From: Acidilobaceae archaeon
GTDB lineage: Archaea > Thermoproteota > Thermoprotei_A > Sulfolobales > Acidilobaceae
Assembly (NCBI GenBank): GCA_027082825.1
Contig: JALWTO010000005.1
Location: 27,247-88,899 of the forward strand
Length of the DNA stretch: 61,653 nucleotides
Direction: 5' to 3'
Shown here: positions 28,209 through 36,699 of the stretch, piece by piece
Layout of the letters: each line of letters starts with the position of its first letter
Position numbering within the stretch: the stretch's first letter is position 1
The notes under the pieces: generated by a model
Seen by the model: the letters and a program-made list of their open reading frames with translations, nothing else
What the model was told of the DNA's origin: nothing
The model's database searches: none
Position numbers and translations under genes: made by a program

Positions 28209-28293
28209 CTGGTACGGTTAGGCCCATCACGATCTCTTCGGGCCGCCTACGGGAGCCTCTGCAAGGCTCTCCTCGGAACTCCGAGGTCACCAG
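28209..28293 (-). ncRNA. Candidate structured RNA, GC-rich multi-hairpin
   Basis: An 85-nt GC-rich island in AT-rich DNA. On the minus strand CTGGT (28293-28289) pairs with ACCAG (28213-28209), enclosing hairpins CTCGG-AGTT-CCGAG, GAGCCT-TGCAG-AGGCTC and GGCCC...GGGCC. A TATA box (28305-28313) is correctly placed to start it at about 28285-28290. No ORF spans it. I recognise neither tRNA, C/D nor clear H/ACA features. It is convergent with mpgS. Confidence 0.5.
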
Positions 28294-28304
28294 TTAAATT
28301 TATT

Positions 28305-28313
28305 AAATTTATA
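28305..28313 (-). promoter_or_regulatory. TATA box for the candidate RNA at 28209-28293
   Basis: TATAAATTT on the minus strand in a very AT-rich stretch. A 25-27 nt offset points to the 5' edge of the GC-rich structured island. Confidence 0.45.
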
Positions 28314-28390
28314 ACTTATAGAGGTTATAAGGCTCTTCGTAACGTAGAAAGATATAGTTTGGAACAGAAAGTTATAATCTAACGTTTCTG

Positions 28391-28509
28391 CCCCATTAGG
28401 TCATGGATATCCTTAAGGACAAAGGATTCATCTATGTGTTTCTCAACCCTGTACCTATTTCCACAAAATTATACAGATATAACATCCACATCAGAAACTG
28501 TTGAATATC
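28391..28509 (-). repeat. 119-bp inverted repeat, copy B
   Basis: Perfect reverse complement of 20331-20449. It lies 258 nt downstream of the mpgS stop. Together with copy A it brackets the 8-kb segment carrying mpgS. The flanks of the two copies share no further similarity. The non-coding stretch 28133-28620 otherwise contains only the candidate RNA and AT-rich DNA. Confidence 0.95.
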
Positions 28510-28627
28510 TTTTTGTTGTTTTTCAAAAAATATATGAAAAAATTAAAATAAATAAATTATATATATTCTATTTGTATCATATGATCTGTGGATGTAGCTA
28601 AGGCTTTAAGACTTAGAGGTGAAAACT

Positions 28628-28996
28628 TTGGGGCTATTCTTTCAGGGTGATGAATTGCTTATACTATTTGTAATACTGATACTAATATTAGGGCCATCAA
28701 AGATACCCCAGCTTGCTAAGGGTCTTGGACAGGCTGTAAGGGAGTTCAAGAAGGCCTCTCAGGGTTTTTATGATGAGTTAGAATCCTCAGTCTCTTCAGG
28801 TACAGTTACAAGGTCTAAGGTGACAGAGGGAAAGAAAGAGGAATCCAAAAGAGATTCATCCTCTGAAGGTTCCTCAATAGATCCTGAGCTTGTTAAAAAT
28901 CTTGCTAAAAAGCTGGGGATTCCAACAGAAGGCAAGACTCAAGAGGAGTTAACTCAAGAAGTTGTTGCCAAGGCAAAAGAGAAGGGTTTAATTTGA
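28628..28996 (+). CDS. tatA: Twin-arginine translocase subunit TatA/E
   Basis: 122 residues. N-terminal membrane helix (about 8-22), the hinge FxGP-equivalent LGPSKIPQLAKGLGQAVREFKK and amphipathic helix are typical for TatA. The tail is charged and Ser-rich with a small C-terminal segment LAKKLGIPTEGKT. It forms the pore for export of folded proteins. TatC is not in the window. GAGGTGA (28616-28622) is 5 nt before TTG 28628. GTG 28619 lies inside that site. Confidence 0.9.
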   Translation: MGLFFQGDELLILFVILILILGPSKIPQLAKGLGQAVREFKKASQGFYDELESSVSSGTVTRSKVTEGKKEESKRDSSSEGSSIDPELVKNLAKKLGIPTEGKTQEELTQEVVAKAKEKGLI

Positions 28997-29665
28997 TCTT
29001 TTTCTTTTCTTATCCTTGCTATTCTCTTTTCTTCTTTCAAACTTGGCTCTCCAGGGTTTTTTGATAGCTATCCCCCAAGGTGTTTTAATTATCATCTTTT
29101 CATTACACACAGTTACAAAAGAATGTTTAGCTTTATGCAACAAAATTTTTGCCTTCTCTATATTCCATCCGTTTTTTACATTGAAATAACCATCTCTTGC
29201 ATAAGCTTCCTCTATTTTTGAAATGAAAAGAGTCGAGGAAGTGAAGTCTATTATGGCCTCTACTTTACATATAAGAAGACCTAATACGTTGTTAAGAATA
29301 GGAATTCTAGGATCATTACTCCAGGGAATTATTTCAAGATTTACCTTTTCTATTTTATCTTCTTCTCTTCTACTATGAGTCCCAACATATTTAACTATAT
29401 CGGCCATGTCTAAGTCAACAACAGCCAATGAGAACCATTTGTATCTTATCAGAAGTCCATGACTATAATTAGACTTATCTATAACTATTCCTATTTTTGG
29501 TGGATTTTTAGAAATAGGAGTGAGCCAGCTTAATGCCATAATATTTATATCGTTATCAGGAATGGATCCTGTTACTAACAAGTATACAGGAGTTGGTCTA
29601 AGTAGTCTTAGAGGTTTCTCATTAACTTTAACAAGATTCATGGCATTTTCACTCTTCAAGAGCAA
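28988..29665 (-). CDS. Flavin reductase-like FMN-binding split-barrel protein
   Basis: 225 residues, flavoredoxin / flavin-reductase-like domain over residues 20-190: PTPVYLLVTG, NIMALSWLTPISKNPPKIGIVID and YSHGLLIRYKWFSLAVV are the FMN-site strands of the family. It probably binds FMN and moves electrons between NAD(P)H or an FeS protein and an acceptor. The C-terminal 30 residues are very basic. TTG 29665 or 29659 follows GGAGG. ATG 29641 has no such site. Overlaps tatA by 9 nt, tail to tail. Confidence 0.82.
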   Translation of the reverse strand: MLLKSENAMNLVKVNEKPLRLLRPTPVYLLVTGSIPDNDINIMALSWLTPISKNPPKIGIVIDKSNYSHGLLIRYKWFSLAVVDLDMADIVKYVGTHSRREEDKIEKVNLEIIPWSNDPRIPILNNVLGLLICKVEAIIDFTSSTLFISKIEEAYARDGYFNVKNGWNIEKAKILLHKAKHSFVTVCNEKMIIKTPWGIAIKKPWRAKFERRKENSKDKKRKRSN

Positions 29666-29728
29666 ATAACCTCCATGAACTAACCGTTATTAGGTTCCAG
29701 ATATTTGTATCCTTTCGGGCTCCCAGTA

Positions 29729-30559
29729 ATGAAAAGGCTCTGTCTTCTATTTGCTGGTGGAGAGTCAAGAAGATTTGGATCTCCTAAGGCATTCGCTAGA
29801 TACAAAGGTAAATCATTCCTAGAAATTTCATTAGAAAATCTACTTTATGTTTGTGACAGTATATTCGTCTCGGTCTCAGAGAAAACCCCTTCTCTGCTTA
29901 TAGATCATATTAAGAGCCTTGATATTGATGTAAATTTAATCTTTGATATCAATAGTCTTCCATGTAAAGGTCCTCCCAGAGGTCTAGTAAGCTTTGTAAC
30001 TTCTATTGGTGATAATGCTGCAGAAGAAATAATTCTATTGGGAATAGATTATCCATTTTTAAAAAAGGAAACTTTCAAAAAGTTTGTAGATATTTCATCA
30101 AAACTAAATACAAACTCTTCTACAGTTCTATCTCAGGAAGGATATCCTTCTGTCACAATAGGATATCTAAGAATGAATTTTGCTAGAAAGTTTGTTAATA
30201 TATGCAAAGTAAAGAAAAGGCTAACAAGACTTACAGACATTTACAGATGCTCATCTATTTCAATACTTATAGGTTGGTCAAATCTTTCAGAGAACCCGCT
30301 AGAATTCGTTAGTGTTAATACACCAGAGCAACTCAGCCTGGGTTTATCGCCCCAAATTAAGAGGATAAATTCAATATTAAGAATTGAGAATAATATAGAA
30401 TGTTTAAAATTCATAGAAAAACTCTCTGAAAACAATATTAAGCAGGCAGTAAAGTACCTAAGACTTGAAATCGGGAAATATGAAAGACTAGGGATTAAAT
30501 TATTTAGAGATCATGCTGAAAGGGATTTGAATGCTCTTTTAAAGCTTGTAGGAGATTAA
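29729..30559 (+). CDS. MobA-like nucleotidyltransferase with extra C-terminal domain
   Basis: 276 residues. The N-terminal 190 carry the nucleotidyltransferase signature AGGESRRFGSPKAFARYKGK (residues 10-29), with LLGIDYPFL as the metal-binding Asp. This fold attaches GMP or CMP to molybdenum cofactor. The last 80 residues are helical and not part of MobA. A GATATTT near 29700-29706 would give a nearly leaderless ATG 29729. It is followed closely by a multi-FeS protein gene, suggesting assembly of a molybdoenzyme, but none is seen here. Confidence 0.75.
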   Translation: MKRLCLLFAGGESRRFGSPKAFARYKGKSFLEISLENLLYVCDSIFVSVSEKTPSLLIDHIKSLDIDVNLIFDINSLPCKGPPRGLVSFVTSIGDNAAEEIILLGIDYPFLKKETFKKFVDISSKLNTNSSTVLSQEGYPSVTIGYLRMNFARKFVNICKVKKRLTRLTDIYRCSSISILIGWSNLSENPLEFVSVNTPEQLSLGLSPQIKRINSILRIENNIECLKFIEKLSENNIKQAVKYLRLEIGKYERLGIKLFRDHAERDLNALLKLVGD

Positions 30560-30611
30560 TTACATTATCTTATTATTTTTGGTTAATTCTGTTTGTAGAC
30601 TGGGGCCCAAA

Positions 30612-32105
30612 ATGACTATATTAATCAGCAAGGAAGGCCTTGAGATGTTAAGTGAGAAGCTAAGTAGAAAGTTAAGTTATCCCTTAATTGTTTTTGATAA
30701 TAAGAAGGATATGATATCAAAGGCCTTGAAATTAATTGACTCAGGTTCTCCAGTTCTATTGATATCTAAGGATGCTTGGAATGACTGGAATTATATTAAG
30801 AAAGAAATATTGAAGTCAGGGCTTAACAGATTTTTGATCGACATAGTAGACTCAATAGAGTTCGAGCTTGTCAAAGACTTAATAGATCCTATAGGGCTTG
30901 TTATCGCGAAATATACTGCATTACTTAATTTTATGTCACACAAAGCTCTATATATAACTAATCCTGAAAAGCCCGTAGACAGGAGGACGCTTATTTTAAG
31001 GCCACATACAGCTCTTCTTGAATATGTCCCAGCACCTATACTTCTAAGTCCTGAATCTTGCTCCAAATGGAAATATTGTAATGCATGCATAGATTCATGT
31101 CCTTATAATGCACTTGAAGGTAAGCCACCTACTATAAAGCCTGAAATGTGCACAGGTTGTGGTGTTTGTGTGGCTTCATGTCCTTTTGGTCTTCTCTATA
31201 TGCCTCAGTATAACTTGAAGTCCTTTGAGTTGTTTTTAAGTTCAATAAGATCCAGAATAGGTCTTGAACCGGCTTGGATCATAGCTGTATGTAGGGATTC
31301 GTTAGTAGAAATAAGAGAAAGGATAAAAAATGGGAGTTTTTCACCAGCATTCTTTGTTCCAATAGAATGTCCTGGATGGTTCGATCAGTTTCATATGATT
31401 TCGGCTATACTTCAAGGTTTCCAACCTATAATCTATTGTGATAAAGAAACCTCTGGTAAGTGTGGAGGACTAGAGATTGTGGAAAGTTGGTCAAAGGAAC
31501 TCTCAGAGATTGTAAACATACCTGTTACTACTAATTTCTCGGTTGTTGAAAGAACATTAAGTAAAAAACCAAACGTCAAAGTTATTGAAAGAGCTCCTAT
31601 GTTATACCAAAATAGGGTCGCGGCCCTTTCTCTTTTTAGGACATATAACCTTAAGAAAGCGGAGTTTTCGGCTCCTCTAGTTGGTCTTGTTGATGTTAGC
31701 AATGAGAAATGCATGGTCTGCGATGCCTGTAGTAATATGTGTCCATTCCAAGCGTTAAGGGTCAGAAATGAAGGAGATAGAAGGAATCTAGAGTTTAATA
31801 TGAGCAGATGCACTGCTTGTGGGATATGTGAAGCCATTTGTCCTTATGGGGCTATTAAAGTAGGGTATAAATATAACAAGGAATACGACAAAGAATGGAA
31901 GGTAGTAGCAAGTGATCAGATAGCCAAATGTAGACGTTGTGGAAAACCTATAGGCTCAATGAAATATCTTAGGTATTTGGAAAAGAAACTTAAAGAGTCA
32001 GGGGCTGATTCTTGGGTTCTTGAATCTTTATGGCTTTGTCAGGAATGTAAAATCAAAGCACTCATTGAGAGGCAGATGTTAGGTGATAAAGAGGGTAACA
32101 ACTAA
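30612..32105 (+). CDS. Multi-[4Fe-4S] ferredoxin-domain protein
   Basis: 497 residues. One ferredoxin pair (CNACIDSCP, CTGCGVCVASCP) sits near residues 155-190, and a second (CMVCDACSNMCP, CTACGICEAICP) near 366-412: four cubane sites in all. A Cys4 pair CRRCGKP...CQEC at the end may hold zinc. The segment between, with IECPGWF and CDKETSGKCGG, resembles the sulfur/FeS electron-bifurcating accessory domains only loosely. Role is cytosolic electron transfer; partner unknown. ATG 30612 is preferred over TTG 30579, with TATTATTT near 30571 upstream. Confidence 0.7.
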   Translation: MTILISKEGLEMLSEKLSRKLSYPLIVFDNKKDMISKALKLIDSGSPVLLISKDAWNDWNYIKKEILKSGLNRFLIDIVDSIEFELVKDLIDPIGLVIAKYTALLNFMSHKALYITNPEKPVDRRTLILRPHTALLEYVPAPILLSPESCSKWKYCNACIDSCPYNALEGKPPTIKPEMCTGCGVCVASCPFGLLYMPQYNLKSFELFLSSIRSRIGLEPAWIIAVCRDSLVEIRERIKNGSFSPAFFVPIECPGWFDQFHMISAILQGFQPIIYCDKETSGKCGGLEIVESWSKELSEIVNIPVTTNFSVVERTLSKKPNVKVIERAPMLYQNRVAALSLFRTYNLKKAEFSAPLVGLVDVSNEKCMVCDACSNMCPFQALRVRNEGDRRNLEFNMSRCTACGICEAICPYGAIKVGYKYNKEYDKEWKVVASDQIAKCRRCGKPIGSMKYLRYLEKKLKESGADSWVLESLWLCQECKIKALIERQMLGDKEGNN

Positions 32106-32750
32106 ATGCAAAGTGTTCAGAATCTAGATAAGATAAGAAAGAGATTTCTATCTCTTTTAGGGAGAATAAATAATGTTAAGAGTATTAGGATTCATATTTT
32201 TAGGAAGGTTTGGAAAGGTTATTCATGTAGAGTTCAGCTTTCTATGAAAAGAATGGTTATAAGCCTGGATTTTCAGGAGTGGCAAAGAGACTCAAATAAT
32301 GTGATTGAGTGTATAGTAAAGAATTTAATTTCAGAAAATACTGTACCGTCAAAAAAGATCCAAAAAACTGTTTTGGCTATAATTTATACAATACTTTTTG
32401 CTATATTTCCGTTCTTCTCCAACTCTGAAAAATCTTGGCAGTTCTATGTAATTGCAATAGTGCTTGTGGTTTCAATTCTTTTTGGGACGGTTTTTAGTAG
32501 ATTGTCTCAGAAGACATCGGAAAGAACCTATGAGTTTTTAGAGAAGACACCAGGAATGGATAGTGTTCTCAATGATCTTATCAAAAGTCTAAAGGACTTT
32601 ATCGGCTGTGTGCTTAAAACAGCCGAGGATCTTTATAGAGTAAAGACAAGAAAGGTACCAGTGACTATAGTTATTGATGAAAAAAGGCTTTCTTTATGTA
32701 AGACACAACTTAGCGTCTATGTAAGGACGTATAAAAAGATTATAGGTTAA
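32106..32750 (+). CDS. Membrane protein with two helices, unknown function
   Basis: 214 residues. Helices at about 83-101 and 107-130 with cytosolic basic N- and C-terminal domains. The C-terminal part (residues 140-214) is helical then beta (VPVTIVIDEKRLSLCKT). No family recognised. ATG follows the previous stop codon directly, with GAGGGTA upstream in the FeS gene, so translation is coupled and the product may anchor the FeS protein to the membrane (inference). Confidence 0.6.
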   Translation: MQSVQNLDKIRKRFLSLLGRINNVKSIRIHIFRKVWKGYSCRVQLSMKRMVISLDFQEWQRDSNNVIECIVKNLISENTVPSKKIQKTVLAIIYTILFAIFPFFSNSEKSWQFYVIAIVLVVSILFGTVFSRLSQKTSERTYEFLEKTPGMDSVLNDLIKSLKDFIGCVLKTAEDLYRVKTRKVPVTIVIDEKRLSLCKTQLSVYVRTYKKIIG

Positions 32751-32833
32751 AACTTCATGTATTAAATTGAACCTAAAAACGGTAAATATATCTATCCTCC
32801 TTACTGTCCTTCTCTCATGAGAGTGTATTAATC

Positions 32834-33985
32834 ATGACGAATACGGCATTAAAGGTTGCGGCTATAGTTGTTATAGTTGTTATGATAGCTAGTATTGGGG
32901 TTTATGCAACAATAAGTTTCAGAAATGGATTCTATAGGTCTGGGACCACTTCTTCGATACAGACAACAAGAACTACCTCAACTACAGAAACATTATCGAA
33001 CAGTAGCAGTACTGGAACTGTTTATACCATACCATTTAATAATGGTACCGTGCTTGTGTATAAATGGTTAATGAGCTTTGCAAACAGCACTACACAAACA
33101 CCAAAGACAAGTAATGCTACTGTACTGTTGTCGGTATCTGGAACCCAGGGCCCTTGGATAAAAGTAAATCTGACGTATTCCAGTAAGGCACAACCAGTGG
33201 AATACCCTTATGGTTCTCTCTTTCTGCCAAAGGAACTTTTGGGCCGCAAAGAAGTAAAGGTACCTCTATATACGGGGTTAGGAAGGACATGTATGATATT
33301 AAAGTTAAAGGGCGAAGAGACCCTTGATGGTAAGTACGTATATATCTATAAAGGTTCTCTAAACCAAACAGGCTACTCTATTAATATAACGATATATTAT
33401 AGCAAAGATACTGGTATAGCGTTAAGAGAAGTCAGTAGAATGATAGTTTTTCCGTTGTTGACTGTTTATGCTAAAGTCAACATAACCATGGATCTAATTA
33501 ACGTGACCAAAGGCAAAGGTTCTGATTTCAAGATATCCATTCCAAGTTCTTTCGTGTGTTGGAATGGGGCTTCGACTTATCTTAGCCTAACGGCAACAGG
33601 AGTCTATGAAGTCATTAATGGTACCGTGAATGATATTACTGACTTTAAGCTTAAAGAATCTCTTAATGGTTTTGCTTTTGTTGCAGTTCTAGATAAGGAA
33701 TGTCCCCATTGTAGAAGATTCTGGCCAGTACTTCTTCAGGTTTCAAACGTTACAAATACAAAGGTGTTTGTTGTTGTGATAAGCCAGAATGAGATAATGA
33801 GCCAGGAGCTTTTTAACATAGTTCGTTATAACATTATGGCTTCTTTATGGAAAACAGGTAATGTCGGTTTTCCATTCTTTGGTGTTTTCAAAAATGGAAC
33901 ACTTGTTACATATAGGCTTGGAGAGCAAACTCTTTCTGAATTAGAAAGCTTTATTTCAAACGCCAAAACTCATATAGCTAAATAA
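32834..33985 (+). CDS. Exported thioredoxin-like protein with CPHC active site
   Basis: 383 residues. Residues 7-28 form a membrane anchor. A Thr/Ser linker (35-60) rich in glycosylation sites and a beta-rich extracytoplasmic domain with many NxS/T sequons follow. The C-terminal 110 residues contain DKECPHCRRFWP near residue 288 and NVGFPFFGVF with the cis-Pro, a thioredoxin fold of the DsbA/DsbG-like CPHC type. It probably oxidises or isomerises disulfides in secreted proteins. Confidence 0.8.
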   Translation: MTNTALKVAAIVVIVVMIASIGVYATISFRNGFYRSGTTSSIQTTRTTSTTETLSNSSSTGTVYTIPFNNGTVLVYKWLMSFANSTTQTPKTSNATVLLSVSGTQGPWIKVNLTYSSKAQPVEYPYGSLFLPKELLGRKEVKVPLYTGLGRTCMILKLKGEETLDGKYVYIYKGSLNQTGYSINITIYYSKDTGIALREVSRMIVFPLLTVYAKVNITMDLINVTKGKGSDFKISIPSSFVCWNGASTYLSLTATGVYEVINGTVNDITDFKLKESLNGFAFVAVLDKECPHCRRFWPVLLQVSNVTNTKVFVVVISQNEIMSQELFNIVRYNIMASLWKTGNVGFPFFGVFKNGTLVTYRLGEQTLSELESFISNAKTHIAK

Positions 33986-34038
33986 CTTTAAGGATGTTAT
34001 TAGAACAGGGTATAAAAATGATGAAAGGTGAAGATGAT

Positions 34039-34380
34039 ATGGGTGATAATATTAGAGCTCTTGCTAAAGAAGCACACCATGGAGCTGTAGATGTAATAAT
34101 AGGAAAAAACGGCCTTAGCGAGGGAGTGCTCAGAGAAATAGATGTTAGATTAAAAACTAAGGGCTATGTTAAAGTTAAGATCTTAAAAAGGTGCCTTGAA
34201 ATAACAGGACTCGGAAGAAAAGAGTTAGCACACGAGGTAAGCAGACGTTTAGGGGCTGAACTAGCTAGTGTGAGAGGAAGAACTTTTGTTCTTTATAGGA
34301 AACAGAGTGTCAGGGGAGAATCTTTTATAGAAAAAGATCAGCTAAGAGCTAAAAGGTCGTACTCAAAGCCTCTGGACTAG
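34039..34380 (+). CDS. CRM-domain (YhbY-like) RNA-binding protein
   Basis: 113 residues. The CRM signature is [30 protein letters not shown] with [10 protein letters not shown]. The GxxG-like loop and closing strand are intact. Bacterial YhbY binds pre-50S ribosomes; archaeal members are thought to act in ribosome assembly. AAGGTGA is 7 nt before ATG 34039. TATAAAA at 34011-34017 would put the transcript start on that same ATG. Sits 16 nt before rps19e. Confidence 0.85.
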   Translation: MGDNIRALAKEAHHGAVDVIIGKNGLSEGVLREIDVRLKTKGYVKVKILKRCLEITGLGRKELAHEVSRRLGAELASVRGRTFVLYRKQSVRGESFIEKDQLRAKRSYSKPLD

Positions 34381-34396
34381 GAGGGGTGAGTTAGGA

Positions 34397-34855
34397 ATGC
34401 CCGTGGCACTTGATGTTCCAGCAGACATGCTTATTAAAAGGGTTGCCAAGAAGCTTAAGAACTATGAACAAGTTAAGCCTCCAACTTGGGCATACTTTGC
34501 AAAGACTGGTATCCATAAAGAAAGACCTCCAGAAGATCCTAACTGGTGGTATATAAGAGCAGCATCTATATTGAGAAAGCTTTATAAGAGTTCAGAACCT
34601 ATAGGAATTGAAACATTCAGGTCTATCTATGGGGGTAGGATTAATAGAGGTTCTGCTCCTGAACATTTCGTTAAAGCCAGTGGGGGTATAATAAGAAAGA
34701 TACTCCAACAATTAGAAGCATCGGGTCTAGTAAGGAAGATTTCAGGAAAGGGTAGGGTTCTTACTCCTGAGGGTAGGAGTCTTCTTGATAAAACAGCTAG
34801 AGAAATAATGAACGAGCTTATAAAGCATTATCCAGAACTAAAGCGTTATGCTTAA
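34397..34855 (+). CDS. rps19e: Ribosomal protein S19e
   Basis: 152 residues, small-subunit protein found in archaea and eukaryotes and needed for 30S maturation. Recognisable segments are [32 protein letters not shown], and the C-terminal [25 protein letters not shown] follows a GGGGTGAG site. It is adjacent to the CRM-domain gene, a common arrangement of ribosome-related genes. Confidence 0.96.
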   Translation: MPVALDVPADMLIKRVAKKLKNYEQVKPPTWAYFAKTGIHKERPPEDPNWWYIRAASILRKLYKSSEPIGIETFRSIYGGRINRGSAPEHFVKASGGIIRKILQQLEASGLVRKISGKGRVLTPEGRSLLDKTAREIMNELIKHYPELKRYA

Positions 34856-35043
34856 AATTTACCCTTTTCTCAGTGGCTTGAAGATAATTTTCTTTATCTA
34901 AGGCAATTCTTCTTGTTAAATCAAAGATATGTCATAAAAGCTTTCCCATTTTGTTTTTAGAATTTATGAAGAAAATATTCCTAAAGAAAGACGAAATGCT
35001 TTTAATATATAAAGTTATAAATAAAGTGAATGGTTATTATGCT

Positions 35044-36186
35044 ATGTCAATAGATTTAGATCTTGGTTTGAAGGAGAGACTTGAACCTTTGGTTGGTTCT
35101 CTAGAAGTTTTTTTCAGAGCCCTAAGAAGCCCTCCTAAATATCTTTATGTAAGGATCAATACACTAAGGATAAGTACGAATCGGTATAAGTCTATCCTTA
35201 GAAGGGCATCGATAGATTTCACTGAAGACGAAAAAATGCCAGAGGTTATAGGTTTCGAGATTAAAGGGCCTTATCCCATAGAAAAAGAAAATGGATATAA
35301 AACTATTATTGTTGATAAGAAGGCTGCTGAGAGTGTCATGCTTGGTAGTGACCTCTTTGCTCCCGGAGTCAAATTTGCCAGAAAAGTAAAGAAAGGAGAC
35401 AAAGTTGTAATTCTTGCTCCAAATGGTGTTCCTGTAGCAAAAGGAACCGCCTTGATGAATGAGAATGAAATAGTTATAAACAGAAGAGGATTAGCAGTAA
35501 AGGTCTCGGATTCTATTTACAAGACTGTTAAGATAGCAGAACTTCCAGGAGCCTCAAAGGGTTTCTTTTATGCTCAATCTTTGCCAAGTATGGTGGCCAT
35601 AAGAATGCTTGAACCTAAACCCGGAGAAATAATAATTGACTTTACAGCAGCTCCTGGAGGAAAAATTGGATATGTTGCACAGCTTGTGGGTACATCATCT
35701 AGGATATTGGCTATTGATAGAAAGAGTAAGGTAGATAAGCTTAGAGCTAACCTTAACAAGCTGGGAATATCATGGATAAAAATTATGGCAGGTGACTCAA
35801 GGGAAATAGACAAACTAGTTCCAAGCCTTAAAGGAAAAGTGGATAAGATAATAATTGATCCTCCATGCAGCAATCTTGGTGTTAGGCCAAAGATTTTTGA
35901 AAAGAAGTTATTCAGAGAAGTTTTGCATTTAATGATATATCAAAGATCTTTTTTAAGAGCTGCAAAAGTCATGCTCAGAAAAGGTGGAAGAATATTATAT
36001 TCTACATGTACAGTAACTTGGGAGGAAAACGAGTTAAATATAGAATATGCTAAGGATTTAGGCTTTCACGTAATTGACCCTCCTAACTGGGTAAAAAAGA
36101 GATGGTATGCAAGTAAATGGGGAGTTAGATTTTGTCCTATAAGACATAATCTTCCAGGGTTCTTTGCCACAGTCCTTGGACTCTAG
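35044..36186 (+). CDS. PUA-domain NSUN-family RNA m5C methyltransferase
   Basis: 380 residues from ATG 35044. A PUA domain (about residues 60-165, with VKKGDKVVILAPNGVPVAKG) is inserted before the SAM-binding core, as in archaeal and NSUN6-type enzymes. Motif I is IDFTAAPGGKIGYVA, motif IV is IIDPPCSNLGVRP with Cys, and motif VI is ILYSTCTVTWEEN with the nucleophile Cys. It likely makes m5C in tRNA or rRNA. TATATAAA at 35006-35013 supports this start. Earlier frames to 34951 code through the promoter. Confidence 0.85.
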   Translation: MSIDLDLGLKERLEPLVGSLEVFFRALRSPPKYLYVRINTLRISTNRYKSILRRASIDFTEDEKMPEVIGFEIKGPYPIEKENGYKTIIVDKKAAESVMLGSDLFAPGVKFARKVKKGDKVVILAPNGVPVAKGTALMNENEIVINRRGLAVKVSDSIYKTVKIAELPGASKGFFYAQSLPSMVAIRMLEPKPGEIIIDFTAAPGGKIGYVAQLVGTSSRILAIDRKSKVDKLRANLNKLGISWIKIMAGDSREIDKLVPSLKGKVDKIIIDPPCSNLGVRPKIFEKKLFREVLHLMIYQRSFLRAAKVMLRKGGRILYSTCTVTWEENELNIEYAKDLGFHVIDPPNWVKKRWYASKWGVRFCPIRHNLPGFFATVLGL

Positions 36187-36551
36187 CAGATCACAATATT
36201 GACTCCGCTTGGAAGATCATGACTTTTATATTTGCTTGTTACAAGTGTCGGAATAAGTTTTCTTCCTTCTGTTTGAGAGAAAAGTTTTTCAGCAAGATCT
36301 CTTGTTCTTATGGCATCTTCATAGTTTGATACTATTTTTGCCTTAACTACATAGATGTTCTCTTTAGTCTTTATAATAAAGCTAACAGGTGTGGGTAGAC
36401 CGCTTCTGATAATTTTCCCGTTATCTATTCTTTCCAAAAGGCAATCTGCATATATGGTCGATGCCAAAGAGTCTAGCGCCTCTTCTAACCTTTCTATTGA
36501 TCTTTGGATTCCATCTAATGCTCCAAGAACTCTAGTTATCTGCTCAAACAC
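36183..36551 (-). CDS. Coiled-coil plus nuclease-fold-like small protein
   Basis: 122 residues. A helical coiled-coil segment (VFEQITRVLGALDGIQRSIERLEEALDSL, split across residues 1-29) is followed by an alpha/beta domain resembling the truncated PD-(D/E)xK proteins common in crenarchaea. Catalytic residues are not obvious, so it may be inactive. I start at GTG 36551 because the longer frame to TTG 36572 would begin inside the 3' stem of the C/D RNA. It overlaps the methyltransferase gene by 4 nt, tail to tail. Confidence 0.5.
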   Translation of the reverse strand: MFEQITRVLGALDGIQRSIERLEEALDSLASTIYADCLLERIDNGKIIRSGLPTPVSFIIKTKENIYVVKAKIVSNYEDAIRTRDLAEKLFSQTEGRKLIPTLVTSKYKSHDLPSGVNIVIC

Positions 36552-36567
36552 CTTATTACAGGGAGCC

Positions 36568-36646
36568 TGCAATCTGGTCAGACCTCACACGGTTCCTCCT
36601 AGACCCTAAAGGTCTCAGATCCGAAGTCGTTCCTCATTCCTTTGCA
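36568..36646 (-). ncRNA. C/D box sRNA with two kink-turns
   Basis: Minus-strand order: terminal stem TGCAA (36646-36642), GG, C box ATGAGGA (36637-36631), 12-nt guide ACGACTTCGGAT, D' box CTGA (36618-36615), hairpin GACC-TTTAG-GGTC, C' box AGGAGGA (36600-36594), 12-nt guide ACCGTGTGAGGT, D box CTGA (36581-36578), CC, stem TTGCA (36572-36568). Both C boxes have G in place of the U that faces the D-box U, giving G-U. Each kink-turn has the 3-nt bulge, tandem GA and flanking stem. Predicted action: guiding 2'-O-methylation of RNAs containing ATCCGAAGTCGT and ACCTCACACGGT. Confidence 0.75.
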
Positions 36647-36699
36647 ACAAATAATATTAATAAGAAAGGTAATAAGAGTGTTTAATAAAAAGCATAACC

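Noticed and set aside
28209-28293. C/D box RNA in the GC-rich island (GTGATGG on the minus strand)
   Set aside because: No D box follows and the hairpins do not leave guide regions.
20331-28509. Composite transposon or prophage between the inverted repeats
   Set aside because: The interval holds ordinary archaeal genes with no transposase or integrase, and the repeats lack terminal inverted repeats.
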